From assembly GCA_964542055.1 (NCBI GenBank), contig CAZITB010000022.1:1-28959 (forward strand): a stretch of DNA of 28,959 nucleotides, in the 5' to 3' direction. The stretch comes from CAZITB01 sp964542055. GTDB lineage: Bacteria; Planctomycetota; Phycisphaerae; Sedimentisphaerales; CAMDDF01. The notes under the pieces are model-generated. The model saw nothing but the letters and a program-made list of their open reading frames with translations. It had not been told where the DNA came from and searched no databases. This document shows positions 17,549 to 24,617 of the stretch, in pieces (within the stretch, counting starts at the first letter, position 1; each line of letters begins with the position of its first letter). The translations under genes were made by a program, and so were the position numbers.

Positions 17549-19603
17549 CTACATAAAATAATCAAAATCATGTTCGCGTCGCAAATGTTTATGAACTTTC
17601 AGTATATGGGCGGGCATGACCGTCGGGTCCAGCTCTATAAAATTTGGACTTCCCTGCCATATATACTTGTCATTGCTCAAAAGATCGTAAAGCAGGTACG
17701 GCCCTTCAGTATCGATACCAAGTTCTTCAAGGGGCAGATGCAGCATAGCCCAATGCTTATGGTACGGATCGAGATTTACCACCGTAATCGTAATCTCCGA
17801 AAGATCATCGGTTGTCTTAGCATAAGCGATCATCATATTATTATCTATCTTACAAAACTTCAAATTCCGGAGGTTCTGAAGGGACTGGTTTTCGCGACGG
17901 ATCCGGTTTACTCTTTCGATAACCGCCCTTATATTTCCCGGCTGTTGTCTGTCCCAATCTTTGATTTCATATTTTTCTGAATCTAAGTATTCCTCTTTAC
18001 CTTCAATCGCGTCCGAAACGCACAATTCATAAGCAGGCCCGTAAATTCCGTAGCTTGGCGAAAGCGTCCCCGCCAGTATCAGCCGAATTATAAAACCGGG
18101 TCTCTGAGCATACTGTATGTACTGGGGCAATATATCCGGGGTGTTAGGCCAGAAATTTGGTCTGAAATATTCTGCGAGTTCGGTTTGAGTTAAAGTTGTA
18201 AGATACTCTTCGAGTTCCTGCTTTGTATTTCTCCAGGTAAAATATGTATATGATTGATCGAATCCAAGTTTGGCGAGCCTGCCCATTAGTTTTGGCCTGG
18301 TAAACGCCTCGGCAAGAAAGATAGTATCCGGATTTTCTTTCTTTATTTCACTTATCACCCATCCCCAGAAAGTAAACGGTTTGGTATGTGGATTATCAAC
18401 CCTGAATATCCGAACGCCTTTATCTATCCAGAAATCGAAAACGCTTTTGAGTTCTTCCCACAGATTTTTCCAATCGTCAGTTTCAAAATTCAAAGGCAAA
18501 ATATCTTCATATTTCTTTGGCGGATTTTCAGCATATTGTACTGTGTCATCCGGACGCCACTTAAACCACTGCGGATGTTCTTTAACATAAGGATGATCAG
18601 GTGCGCATTGAAAAGCGATATCCAAAGCCACTTCCAAATCATGCTCTTTGGCAGATTTTACAAAATCCTCAAAATCATCCAAAGTCCCAAGCTCAGAATG
18701 AATTGATTTATGGCCGCCCTCATCAGAACCAATCGCCCAAGGGCTGCCGGGGTCTTCAGGCGTACTTTCTTTAGAATTGTTTTTCCCCTTGCGGTTGATT
18801 TTTCCTATCGGGTGTATCGGCGGCAGATAAACAACATCAAAACCCATTTTCTTTATATCCCCCAGCAATTTCTTGCAATCGGCAAAAGTTCCATGTTCAG
18901 TACCATCACCCGTTGACCGGGGAAAAAGTTCATACCAGCTGCTAAACAATGCCTTTTCTCTATTTACATTTACAGACAGGTCTAACGGGTATTTCACAGA
19001 AAAGGATTTGTCCGCATAATTTACCATCAGTTCCTGCAACTCATTACTCAGTGCTGTTTTAACCCCCTGATCGTTGTCAGAATTTTCCCTGATATCCTTT
19101 TCAAAAGAAATAATTTTCTCTTTGTTTTTGCCTCTTGCCTTTTTTGCGGCTTTAGCAATCAAATCAGCCCCTATAAGCAGATCAATATCAACTTTCTGCT
19201 CTGCCTGAACTTTCTTGGAAAGGTCCGCTCGCCATGTTGCAAACCGGTCAATCCACGCTTCAACGCTGTAGTAATAGGTTTCAAACTTGGTGATATCAAA
19301 TTGGCTATGCCACTCATCGTTGACGTTAAGCTCCATATCTTTGGAGGAAAACTTTTTATCCCCCTTAGCTTTATAAAGCAGCTGAGCCCTTATTTTATCG
19401 TGGCCGTCGGAAAAAATATGTGCTTTAACATCAACTTTCTCTCCAACCACTCTCTTGATGGGAATCTTTCCCTTATCGATTTGCGGCCCAAGATGTTCAA
19501 TAACCACCCTCTGCTGACCAAAAATTTCAGACTCGAGCAATCTATCCTTAGTATCTGCGTTTGTTTTTTTTTCCAGCGGTTGTTTACGTTTTTTTTGGGG
19601 CAT
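17549..19603 (-). CDS. glgE: Alpha-1,4-glucan:maltose-1-phosphate maltosyltransferase (GlgE, GH13_3)
   Basis: GlgE transfers the maltosyl unit of maltose 1-phosphate to the non-reducing end of alpha-1,4-glucans, releasing phosphate. An N-terminal beta-sandwich (about 30-130) and a helical insert precede LFPRSTGDGTEHGTFADCKK and VVYLPPIHPIGKINRKGKNN, both strong GlgE signatures. Catalytic residues are nucleophile Asp403 (FRVDNPHTKPF) and acid/base Glu432 (FLAEAFTRP). At 684 residues it has the usual length, with a lysine-rich N-terminus (MPQKKRKQPLEKK). It is the first gene of the five-gene minus-strand operon. I see no clear ribosome binding site before ATG 19603; TTTTAAG directly precedes it. 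A 208-base gap separates it from the FlgM-like gene, and an operator-like dyad lies about 95-120 bases upstream. Confidence 0.98.
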   Translation of the reverse strand: MPQKKRKQPLEKKTNADTKDRLLESEIFGQQRVVIEHLGPQIDKGKIPIKRVVGEKVDVKAHIFSDGHDKIRAQLLYKAKGDKKFSSKDMELNVNDEWHSQFDITKFETYYYSVEAWIDRFATWRADLSKKVQAEQKVDIDLLIGADLIAKAAKKARGKNKEKIISFEKDIRENSDNDQGVKTALSNELQELMVNYADKSFSVKYPLDLSVNVNREKALFSSWYELFPRSTGDGTEHGTFADCKKLLGDIKKMGFDVVYLPPIHPIGKINRKGKNNSKESTPEDPGSPWAIGSDEGGHKSIHSELGTLDDFEDFVKSAKEHDLEVALDIAFQCAPDHPYVKEHPQWFKWRPDDTVQYAENPPKKYEDILPLNFETDDWKNLWEELKSVFDFWIDKGVRIFRVDNPHTKPFTFWGWVISEIKKENPDTIFLAEAFTRPKLMGRLAKLGFDQSYTYFTWRNTKQELEEYLTTLTQTELAEYFRPNFWPNTPDILPQYIQYAQRPGFIIRLILAGTLSPSYGIYGPAYELCVSDAIEGKEEYLDSEKYEIKDWDRQQPGNIRAVIERVNRIRRENQSLQNLRNLKFCKIDNNMMIAYAKTTDDLSEITITVVNLDPYHKHWAMLHLPLEELGIDTEGPYLLYDLLSNDKYIWQGSPNFIELDPTVMPAHILKVHKHLRREHDFDYFM

Positions 19604-19695
19604 CTTAAAACACTGTTAAATAAATATTTACAATTAATTCTTTGAAATTAATCGTACAGCAAATCTAAAGACTTCCGTATAAGGAATATCCCCAT

Positions 19696-19723
19696 ATCAT
19701 TTAAGCAAACTGCTTAATTTGAT
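19696..19723. promoter_or_regulatory. Operator-like inverted repeat upstream of glgE
   Basis: The perfect core is TTAAGCA-AAC-TGCTTAA (19701-19717), extended by ATCA and TGAT at the outer edges after a one- or two-base slip. No T run follows on either strand, so a terminator is unlikely. Its spacing from glgE suits a transcription-factor site. The regulator is unknown and none is encoded nearby. Confidence 0.4.
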
Positions 19724-19788
19724 AAGATCATATTTTGGGATTGTGAGCCTCTGTAATGACTGTATTTTCAGGCTGAAATCAAAGAAGC

Positions 19789-19805
19789 GTTGGAAAAACT
19801 CCAAC
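19789..19805 (-). terminator. Weak hairpin just after the FlgM-like gene
   Basis: GTTGGA and TCCAAC form a six-base stem with a five-base loop, starting seven bases past the FlgM-like stop. On the minus strand it is followed by GCTTCTTTG, not a real T tract, so intrinsic termination would be inefficient. Confidence 0.2.
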
Positions 19806-19811
19806 AAAAAG

Positions 19812-20087
19812 TTAAATTTCCTCAAAAACCTTTTCCAAAACGTTATCTATATATTGATTTTCGTTATATGAGCCTGCGCAAATCTGTTGTCGAAGATTAA
19901 GTACCTTTTTTTGCCTGACTTCAGGCAGGGATGCAATTCTCTTCAAAATCTGACCCAGAGGGGTGGAATTCATATTTTCCAGTATTTCCTCAGCTAAAAG
20001 ATCACTCGAAAGGTCCATTTCCATTACAAAATCCTCATTATTTGCGTTGATATCGAGGTTTTCAGTTTTGGTGTTTAGTGATTTCAT
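19812..20087 (-). CDS. FlgM-like anti-sigma factor (small protein)
   Basis: This is a 91-residue soluble, acidic protein. The last 40 residues, LPEVRQKKVLNLRQQICAGS then YNENQYIDNVLEKVFEE, follow the FlgM pattern: a positively charged R-x-x-K-V-x-x-L-R stretch, I-x-x-G-x-Y, then a helix ending in hydrophobic/acidic residues. FlgM proteins bind and inhibit the flagellar sigma factor sigma-28. The N-terminal half is polar and looks disordered, as in FlgM. No flagellar gene is in the window, so this is an orphan by location. It precedes glgE on the same strand by 208 bases. A link to control of the glucan operon is possible but unsupported beyond position. The ATG has GGAG about 12 bases upstream, a long spacing. 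The family match is to a short, degenerate motif. Confidence 0.65.
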   Translation of the reverse strand: MKSLNTKTENLDINANNEDFVMEMDLSSDLLAEEILENMNSTPLGQILKRIASLPEVRQKKVLNLRQQICAGSYNENQYIDNVLEKVFEEI

Positions 20088-20159
20088 AGTTTAAAATTGC
20101 TCCAAAGTTATTAAATTACTTAAGTTCGCTATTTTATTGTCTTTTGATCTTTCCTCAAC

Positions 20160-20173
20160 CACAATATATAGTA
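20160..20173 (+). repeat. 14-base direct repeat, copy 1
   Basis: CACAATATATAGTA; the identical sequence recurs at 20402-20415 in the same orientation, 242 bases away. Confidence 0.5.
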
Positions 20174-20401
20174 TGTTAGCTAGATCGTTGCTTTAGCAAT
20201 TTTGTGATCGCAGTATAGATATCGACCCTGAGCAGTTTCAAACTTTAAAAAATAACAATTTTTTTTAAGTTCTTTTAAAATAAAGATTTGCAATTCAAGT
20301 CAGCAAAAATAGCTCTTTTAGACTTAAAAACACAATTATTACTGGAACCAGAATTTTAACTTTTTTAAATATTTACAAATTATCATCTACAACACGGGAT
20401 A

Positions 20402-20415
20402 CACAATATATAGTA
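20402..20415 (+). repeat. 14-base direct repeat, copy 2
   Basis: This is the second exact copy of CACAATATATAGTA. It lies 162 bases before the aroF start and outside that gene's likely core promoter. The low complexity of the motif leaves chance a live explanation. Confidence 0.5.
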
Positions 20416-20499
20416 ATGTAACATTGGCGTTATTGCTCTTAAATGGCAGACATAATGATATAAACGTTCAAAGATAATTTTATTAGCTGCATTATTTTA

Positions 20500-20529
20500 T
20501 TGAAAAAACATGTCGAATTTTGTTATAAG
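20500..20529 (+). promoter_or_regulatory. Sigma-70-type promoter for aroF
   Basis: The -35 TTGAAA (20500-20505), an 18-base spacer and the -10 TATAAG (20524-20529) each match the consensus at five of six bases. The start of transcription would fall near 20536, giving a leader of about 28 bases that contains AAGGAG (20551-20556), seven bases before the ATG. Confidence 0.65.
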
Positions 20530-20563
20530 TGTCCTTTTACCAGTGATTTGAAGGAGTTTGTAA

Positions 20564-21583
20564 ATGATAGTTGTTATGAAGCCCCATGCCAGCAAGGAAC
20601 ATGTTCAGCATGTTATCGATCTTGTTCATGATTATGGACTCAAAGATCAGGTTATTTATGGTACCGACCGAACAGTTATTGCATGTCTGGGCGATAAAAG
20701 AATGGTTGACAAAGGAGCTATCGAAAATGCCCCTATGGTCGAACGCATTGTCCCAATACTTGCTCCTTACAAGATGGCTTCGCGGGAAGTAAAGCAGACA
20801 AAGACCGCAATAGAAGTCGGACCTGAAAAATTCCCGATTGGCGGTAAAAAGGTAGCTATCATTGCCGGGCCATGTTCGGTGGAAAATCTTGATCAAATAG
20901 TTAAAACCGCACATGCCGTAAAAAAAGCAGGCGGTATCGGCCTGCGAGGCGGTGCTTTCAAACCCCGTACAAGCCCTTACAGTTTCCAGGGGCTCGGTGT
21001 AGAAGGCTTGAAGATGCTGGCACAGGCTCGCCAGGAAACCGGCCTTGCTGTTTTTACCGAAGTAATAGGCGTTGAACAGGTTGAAATCGTCGCCCAGTAT
21101 TCAGATGTCCTTCAAATCGGGGCCAGGAATATGCAGCACTATCCTTTACTGGAAGCCGTAGGCAAAGCCAAAAAGCCCGTACTGCTCAAACGTGGGCTAA
21201 GTGCGACACTGGAAGAATTCCTGCTCGCTGCTGAATACATCATCAATGCCGGCAATCCCGATGTAATCCTCTGCGAACGCGGTATAAGAACTTTCGAACA
21301 GTACGTGAGAAATACTTTACCCCTTGCGATAATCCCCGAACTCAACGACAAAACCCATTTGCCGGTTATAATTGACCCTTCACACGGCACAGGTCACGCA
21401 CACCTTGTCCCCGCAATGTGCAAAGCCTCCATAGCAGCAGGAGCAGATGGCCTGATAGTCGAATGCCACCCCGACCCCGAACATGCCATGAGCGACGGAG
21501 CACAGTCAATCACACCTGAAAAATTAACTTCGGTGATGGAAGAAATCGGAAAAATTGCCTTAGCTGTAAACAGAGAACTCTAG
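20564..21583 (+). CDS. aroF: 3-deoxy-7-phosphoheptulonate synthase (DAHP synthase, type I-beta)
   Basis: This enzyme condenses phosphoenolpyruvate and erythrose 4-phosphate to DAHP, the first step of aromatic amino acid synthesis. It has 339 residues. An N-terminal ferredoxin-like regulatory domain (MIVVMKPHASKEHVQHVIDL, to about residue 70) precedes the TIM barrel, as in the Thermotoga-type enzyme. Visible barrel motifs are IIAGPCSVE, GGAFKPRTSPYSFQGLG, KRGLSATLEE, CERGIRTFE and IDPSHGTGH. These supply the PEP, phosphate and metal ligands, including the Cys in GPCS and the His in SHGTG. It has its own promoter and a strong AAGGAG site. The stop codon abuts the stop of the convergent 3D-domain gene with no base between. 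No other aromatic pathway gene is visible. The N-terminal domain in this class mediates feedback by Tyr/Phe. Confidence 0.97.
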   Translation: MIVVMKPHASKEHVQHVIDLVHDYGLKDQVIYGTDRTVIACLGDKRMVDKGAIENAPMVERIVPILAPYKMASREVKQTKTAIEVGPEKFPIGGKKVAIIAGPCSVENLDQIVKTAHAVKKAGGIGLRGGAFKPRTSPYSFQGLGVEGLKMLAQARQETGLAVFTEVIGVEQVEIVAQYSDVLQIGARNMQHYPLLEAVGKAKKPVLLKRGLSATLEEFLLAAEYIINAGNPDVILCERGIRTFEQYVRNTLPLAIIPELNDKTHLPVIIDPSHGTGHAHLVPAMCKASIAAGADGLIVECHPDPEHAMSDGAQSITPEKLTSVMEEIGKIALAVNREL

Positions 21584-22180
21584 TCAGTACTTTATTTGTA
21601 CATCCAGGTACTTAACTCCCCATTTACCGGCGGTGTGGTGAGTATTGTAAAATACATCCAGCCGGTTACCATTTATAACTCTGCCCCGATCGGCAACTTT
21701 AACGGTTCGCCCGTGGTTATAGCCCGGTATTCTCATCTCCGTACCGAACGGAATATATTTCGGAGCAGCAACAAACCTATCACCCCAACGAATATGATGA
21801 CCGTTTGCAGTTTTGCCATCAGAAAATTTGCCGCAGCATTTGCCGCAAGGGCAATAAGCTGTAACACGCATACGAACGGTAACCCATCTTTCTTTCTTGG
21901 CCTCTAAAGGAATATCAACTTCCTTGAGTTCGCTCAATTTTATCTTCTTGAATTCATCTTTCAAATTGGTAAACACCACTCTAGGCGTTTCAACAGGTAC
22001 TTGCGAAGATTCGCCATTCCCCGAAACAGATGTAGAACTGCTAAGCAGAGGAATATCACCGCGGGACAAAGCCATACTCTGGATCACAAAGAAACCAATC
22101 ACCATTGCTGCGATCCAACTGGTGATCACATTTACGGGTCTGGAGAAATTCATCAATTTTATTATTTTTCTGATTTTCAT
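21584..22180 (-). CDS. Membrane-anchored 3D-domain protein (RlpA/MltA-like fold)
   Basis: This 198-residue protein has one N-terminal membrane segment (about 18-36), a polar linker (40-98) and a C-terminal 3D domain. The 3D domain (double-psi beta barrel shared with MltA-type lytic transglycosylases) reads VTAYCPCGKCCGKFSDGKTA, then VADRGRVINGNRLDVFY. The candidate acidic triad is Asp121, Asp164 and Asp175. It is expected to face the periplasm and act on, or bind, peptidoglycan; the exact activity is unproven. The cysteine cluster CPCGKCC (110-116) is a common feature of this subgroup. The start ATG 22180 has AGGGA seven bases upstream. It is convergent with aroF with zero spacing and divergent from the SNase-like gene. 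Confidence 0.88.
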   Translation of the reverse strand: MKIRKIIKLMNFSRPVNVITSWIAAMVIGFFVIQSMALSRGDIPLLSSSTSVSGNGESSQVPVETPRVVFTNLKDEFKKIKLSELKEVDIPLEAKKERWVTVRMRVTAYCPCGKCCGKFSDGKTANGHHIRWGDRFVAAPKYIPFGTEMRIPGYNHGRTVKVADRGRVINGNRLDVFYNTHHTAGKWGVKYLDVQIKY

Positions 22181-22526
22181 ATTCGATTCCCTGGCAAGAA
22201 CTTAGATATAAAAATTTGCTTATACGCTCAGACACTGCCAAAAAAGAAAAATGATTAACCCCTCCATGAACTTAACCCCCAATCCATGGGTGTAATGCAT
22301 AACGAAAATTATAGTACATCACGGACTGCCAGGCAACTTTTTTATGTGATAGCATAGCCAGCCGGCAACCTTTCATGTTTGTAAAGTCTTGCAGAATATG
22401 GATATACGTGTTTTCGCATTTAAACTTTTTTTGTCAAAATAAAGCAATTTTTTAAGATTTTTTTTGCGTTTAACAGCCGAATGTGTTTATTTAATATCAG
22501 CTTTTACTAAGATAACAGGAGGACTT
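22181..22526. other. Divergent intergenic region (346 bases)
   Basis: This region must hold promoters for the 3D-domain gene (minus) and the SNase-like gene (plus). It shows an imperfect tandem motif, TTAACCCC followed by CCATG, at 22255-22268 and again at 22272-22288. T-rich runs lie near 22428-22466. TTGTCA (22433-22438) could be a -35 for the plus gene but lacks a good -10. No small open frame with a ribosome site is evident. Confidence 0.4.
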
Positions 22527-23117
22527 ATGGCCAAAAAAGTTTACATGTTCACCCTGGCAATTTCGTTTATTGCCTCTTTAGTTAATGCCCAAACTCCCCA
22601 AACATACGGTAATGCTCTCGCCCAAAACATTACTGATAATCCACTTGAAGGCTATTGCGGCTTTATATGTGATATAAATGATTTTCCGCCGATAATCGGC
22701 CAGGAAATAGCTGTCATAATAGATAACATAACACCAATCGAAACAAAAGACCCCAATGACGACATCAAAACTTTCATTCTGGAAACTTTAAACTCCGCCA
22801 AAGCTGTGGAGCTTAGAAACATGCGACGAGCAGATAACGCATTTGCGATCAAAGCAGACGTTCTTTTTGATGGAAAAAACTTAGCCTATTTGCTCATTTC
22901 TAAAGGGTATGCAAAAAAAATAGAAAACGATCAACAGCCTGAGAAAGATGATAGAATTGAAAGAATTGAATTTTGCGGTTCAAAAAACAGTAAGGTTTTC
23001 CATAAGTCAGATTGCCGCTGCATAACTAGTATTGCAAAAGAAAACCTCGTAAGGTACAAATCAAAAGGAGAAGCGACCGAAAAAGATAAAAGGCCCTGTA
23101 AAGTTTGTCAGCCTTGA
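22527..23117 (+). CDS. Secreted SNase-fold-like protein with C-terminal Cys/His cluster
   Basis: This is a 196-residue exported protein. The start is ATG 22527, preceded by AGGAGG; the in-frame ATG at 22464 lacks such a site and would spoil the signal peptide. MAKKVYMFTLAISFIASLVNA is a signal peptide with likely cleavage before Gln22. Residues 45-130 resemble the staphylococcal-nuclease barrel: VIIDNITPIE, then RADNAFAIKADVLFDGKNLA and YLLISKGYAKK, matching the 'DG..LA..L...G.A' end of that fold. The positions of the catalytic Arg35, Asp40 and Arg87 of the nuclease are not kept (FAI replaces YGR). The C-terminal 45 residues hold C150, H159, C163, C165, C191 and C194 (FCGSKNSKVFHKSDCRC and RPCKVCQP), like the small Ada-type metal-binding module often found after SNase domains. 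It is likely non-catalytic or divergent. It ends one base from the convergent REC-Hpt gene. Confidence 0.7.
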   Translation: MAKKVYMFTLAISFIASLVNAQTPQTYGNALAQNITDNPLEGYCGFICDINDFPPIIGQEIAVIIDNITPIETKDPNDDIKTFILETLNSAKAVELRNMRRADNAFAIKADVLFDGKNLAYLLISKGYAKKIENDQQPEKDDRIERIEFCGSKNSKVFHKSDCRCITSIAKENLVRYKSKGEATEKDKRPCKVCQP

Positions 23118-23118
23118 A

Positions 23119-23850
23119 TTATCCCACCGGCTCCTTGGCATGAACTCGCTTGCAGATATTGAAAAAATCTTCAATCGCGATTTTCATTTCTTCTGTCTTT
23201 TGAGTTTTTACCAGTGATTCGATATAAGCAGACCTTTCCGTCAGGATAGGAAAGCCCGCACTTCCACCGGCCCCTTTTATCTCATGGAACAAATCTTTAA
23301 GCTGGGCAAGATCACAACTATCAAGTGCCTTCTTGATATTTTCCAGGATATCACCAAGCCTTTCTACAAACATCTCAGCTACTACAGAAAGATCCGGATC
23401 ATCACCAAGCTCAGAAACTATCGGTTCACTGTCACTGTTAATTTCGCTTTTCGGCTCGTCAATGACCAGGGCTTGGCCGTCTTCTGATTGTAAAAATTTA
23501 GCGATTGCATTTTCAAGGTTATTTTTGGTTATCGGTTTGGCAACATATTCATCACAGCCTGCCTCGAGACATTTTTCCCTGTCGCCAGCCATCGCGTTAG
23601 CGGTAACCGCTATTATCGGAACATCTACGCCTCTCTGACGCAAGGTCCTGGTCGCTTCATAACCGTTCATATTGGGCATCATCATATCCATCAGCACCAG
23701 GCGAAACGGTTTACTGTCAAAAACATCAACCGCGATCTGCCCGTCATCGGCGATAGTTGCCTCGAACCCCATTTTACCCAGTAGAAGCTTTATTAGCATC
23801 TGATTCGAAGGATTATCCTCTGCTACTAACACATCTCCCGAATATCTCAT
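23119..23850 (-). CDS. Response regulator receiver-Hpt protein
   Basis: This 243-residue cytoplasmic phosphorelay protein has an N-terminal receiver (REC) domain and a C-terminal histidine phosphotransfer (Hpt) domain. REC motifs from ATG 23850 are VAEDN (acidic pocket), phospho-acceptor Asp55 in LVLMDMMMPNMNGYEATR, Thr83 in IAVTANAM, and Lys105 in YVAKPIT. An acidic linker (about 122-150) follows. Hpt has His189 in LFHEIKGAGGSAGFP, the canonical H-x-x-K-G-x-x-x-x-x-G pattern. I chose ATG 23850 because AGGA lies seven bases upstream; the GTG at 23856 is too close to it. No histidine kinase is next to it, so it is either a tail piece of a relay served from elsewhere or a bridge between hybrid kinases. 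A second protein of the same architecture lies at 28229-28959. Confidence 0.93.
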   Translation of the reverse strand: MRYSGDVLVAEDNPSNQMLIKLLLGKMGFEATIADDGQIAVDVFDSKPFRLVLMDMMMPNMNGYEATRTLRQRGVDVPIIAVTANAMAGDREKCLEAGCDEYVAKPITKNNLENAIAKFLQSEDGQALVIDEPKSEINSDSEPIVSELGDDPDLSVVAEMFVERLGDILENIKKALDSCDLAQLKDLFHEIKGAGGSAGFPILTERSAYIESLVKTQKTEEMKIAIEDFFNICKRVHAKEPVG

Positions 23851-23942
23851 TTTCACATCCTGTTACTTAATAACTAAACTTTTCGTACATCTAAGTATCG
23901 GGTATTCGGATACTTCACTTAATTAAACCACATGTTTTAATT

Positions 23943-24617
23943 TTATTCAGACTTAGCTTTAAACCCTATACGGTTTTGAATCAAGACCCCTAAAATTGTC
24001 ATCATCGCCAATCCCAAAGGCAAAAACCACTTGTACTCATAAACCCAGCTGTGAACGCTAGTGCTTGTCGGTTCATAAAGCCTCAAAAGTGCCAATATTC
24101 CGATAAGAACCAAACTTCCCCCGCCTAAACTTGTAAAAAGCACCACAGCCGCATCAAAAATTATAAACGACATCATCCCACCGGCAATTACACCGATAAG
24201 CGCACCGGCAATGATCAAATAGTTTTCAGGCAATCCTAGCGCATACCACGCAGCCGCCGTCAAAACCCCCCCAGCGATCGCTCCAAGCAAACTTACCGCC
24301 CATTTCATCAAAGGAATAGAAAGCCCGCCAAGTACCAAAGCTCCTAACACTCCGCCCCATATTTGCCATTGAGTATCGGACGACAAACCGCCAAGAACTA
24401 CCCCCGTCGCCATACCAAGCAAGCTAAATGCGATAACTACCAAAATTCGAAAAATTTTACAGCCGTAAAGCAGGTAAACCGCACCAAACGATATAGCGAT
24501 AACTGCCTGTATCCAGTTCAATTCCGTTATCTGTTCCCATATAAAATCAAGCGGTACAATGCTTTCATTGCCGCCGGTTTGACCGGTTTGAGCCAATAAA
24601 CCAAAAAAATCTATCAT
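23943..24617 (-). CDS. Multi-pass membrane protein, DUF4203/TMEM198-like
   Basis: This 224-residue inner-membrane protein has about seven hydrophobic segments rich in Gly and Ala. AVYLLYGCKIFRILVVIAF, then LLGMATGVVLGG, and later AGALIGVIAGGMMSF and LGGGSLVLIGI, resemble the TMEM198/DUF4203 family: repeated glycine-rich helices after a 'G.k.fk' turn. The function is not established in bacteria. The N-terminus (about 1-35, with TGQTGGNES) is polar and may lie outside the membrane. Its ATG overlaps the stop of the next upstream gene in ATGA, so the pair is co-translated. The family call is tentative; being a membrane protein is certain. Confidence 0.65.
   Translation of the reverse strand: MIDFFGLLAQTGQTGGNESIVPLDFIWEQITELNWIQAVIAISFGAVYLLYGCKIFRILVVIAFSLLGMATGVVLGGLSSDTQWQIWGGVLGALVLGGLSIPLMKWAVSLLGAIAGGVLTAAAWYALGLPENYLIIAGALIGVIAGGMMSFIIFDAAVVLFTSLGGGSLVLIGILALLRLYEPTSTSVHSWVYEYKWFLPLGLAMMTILGVLIQNRIGFKAKSE

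Larger units (their letters stand above)
19604..19811 (-). promoter_or_regulatory. Region upstream of the glgE operon
   Basis: This 208-base gap lies between the FlgM-like stop and glgE. It is the only sizeable space where a promoter for the 12-kb operon could sit. It holds three dyads (19696-19723, 19766-19778 as TTTCAG-G-CTGAAA, and 19789-19805). I find no convincing -35/-10 pair on the minus strand; TATACG near 19675 has only a poor -35. Confidence 0.4.
20088..20563. other. AT-rich intergenic region between FlgM-like gene and aroF
   Basis: These 476 bases are strongly AT-rich and carry no open frame with coding character. Seen inside are two exact copies of CACAATATATAGTA, a small TTGCT-TT-AGCAA dyad (about 20188-20199), and the aroF promoter at its right end. 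I recognise no riboswitch or structured RNA. Confidence 0.5.

Noticed and set aside
19771..19811. Plus-strand stretch reading AEIKEALEKLQQKVKF
   Set aside because: It looks protein-like, but it has in-frame stops just upstream, no start codon or ribosome site, and continues only as the reverse of the FlgM-like gene.
22255..22288. Tandem TTAACCCC / CCATG motif as a regulator site
   Set aside because: The two units have different internal spacing (one and four bases) and no dyad; too weak to call as more than a curiosity.
22464..22526. Upstream ATG giving a 21-residue longer SNase-like protein
   Set aside because: There is no ribosome site before it, whereas AGGAGG precedes ATG 22527, which starts a clean signal peptide.
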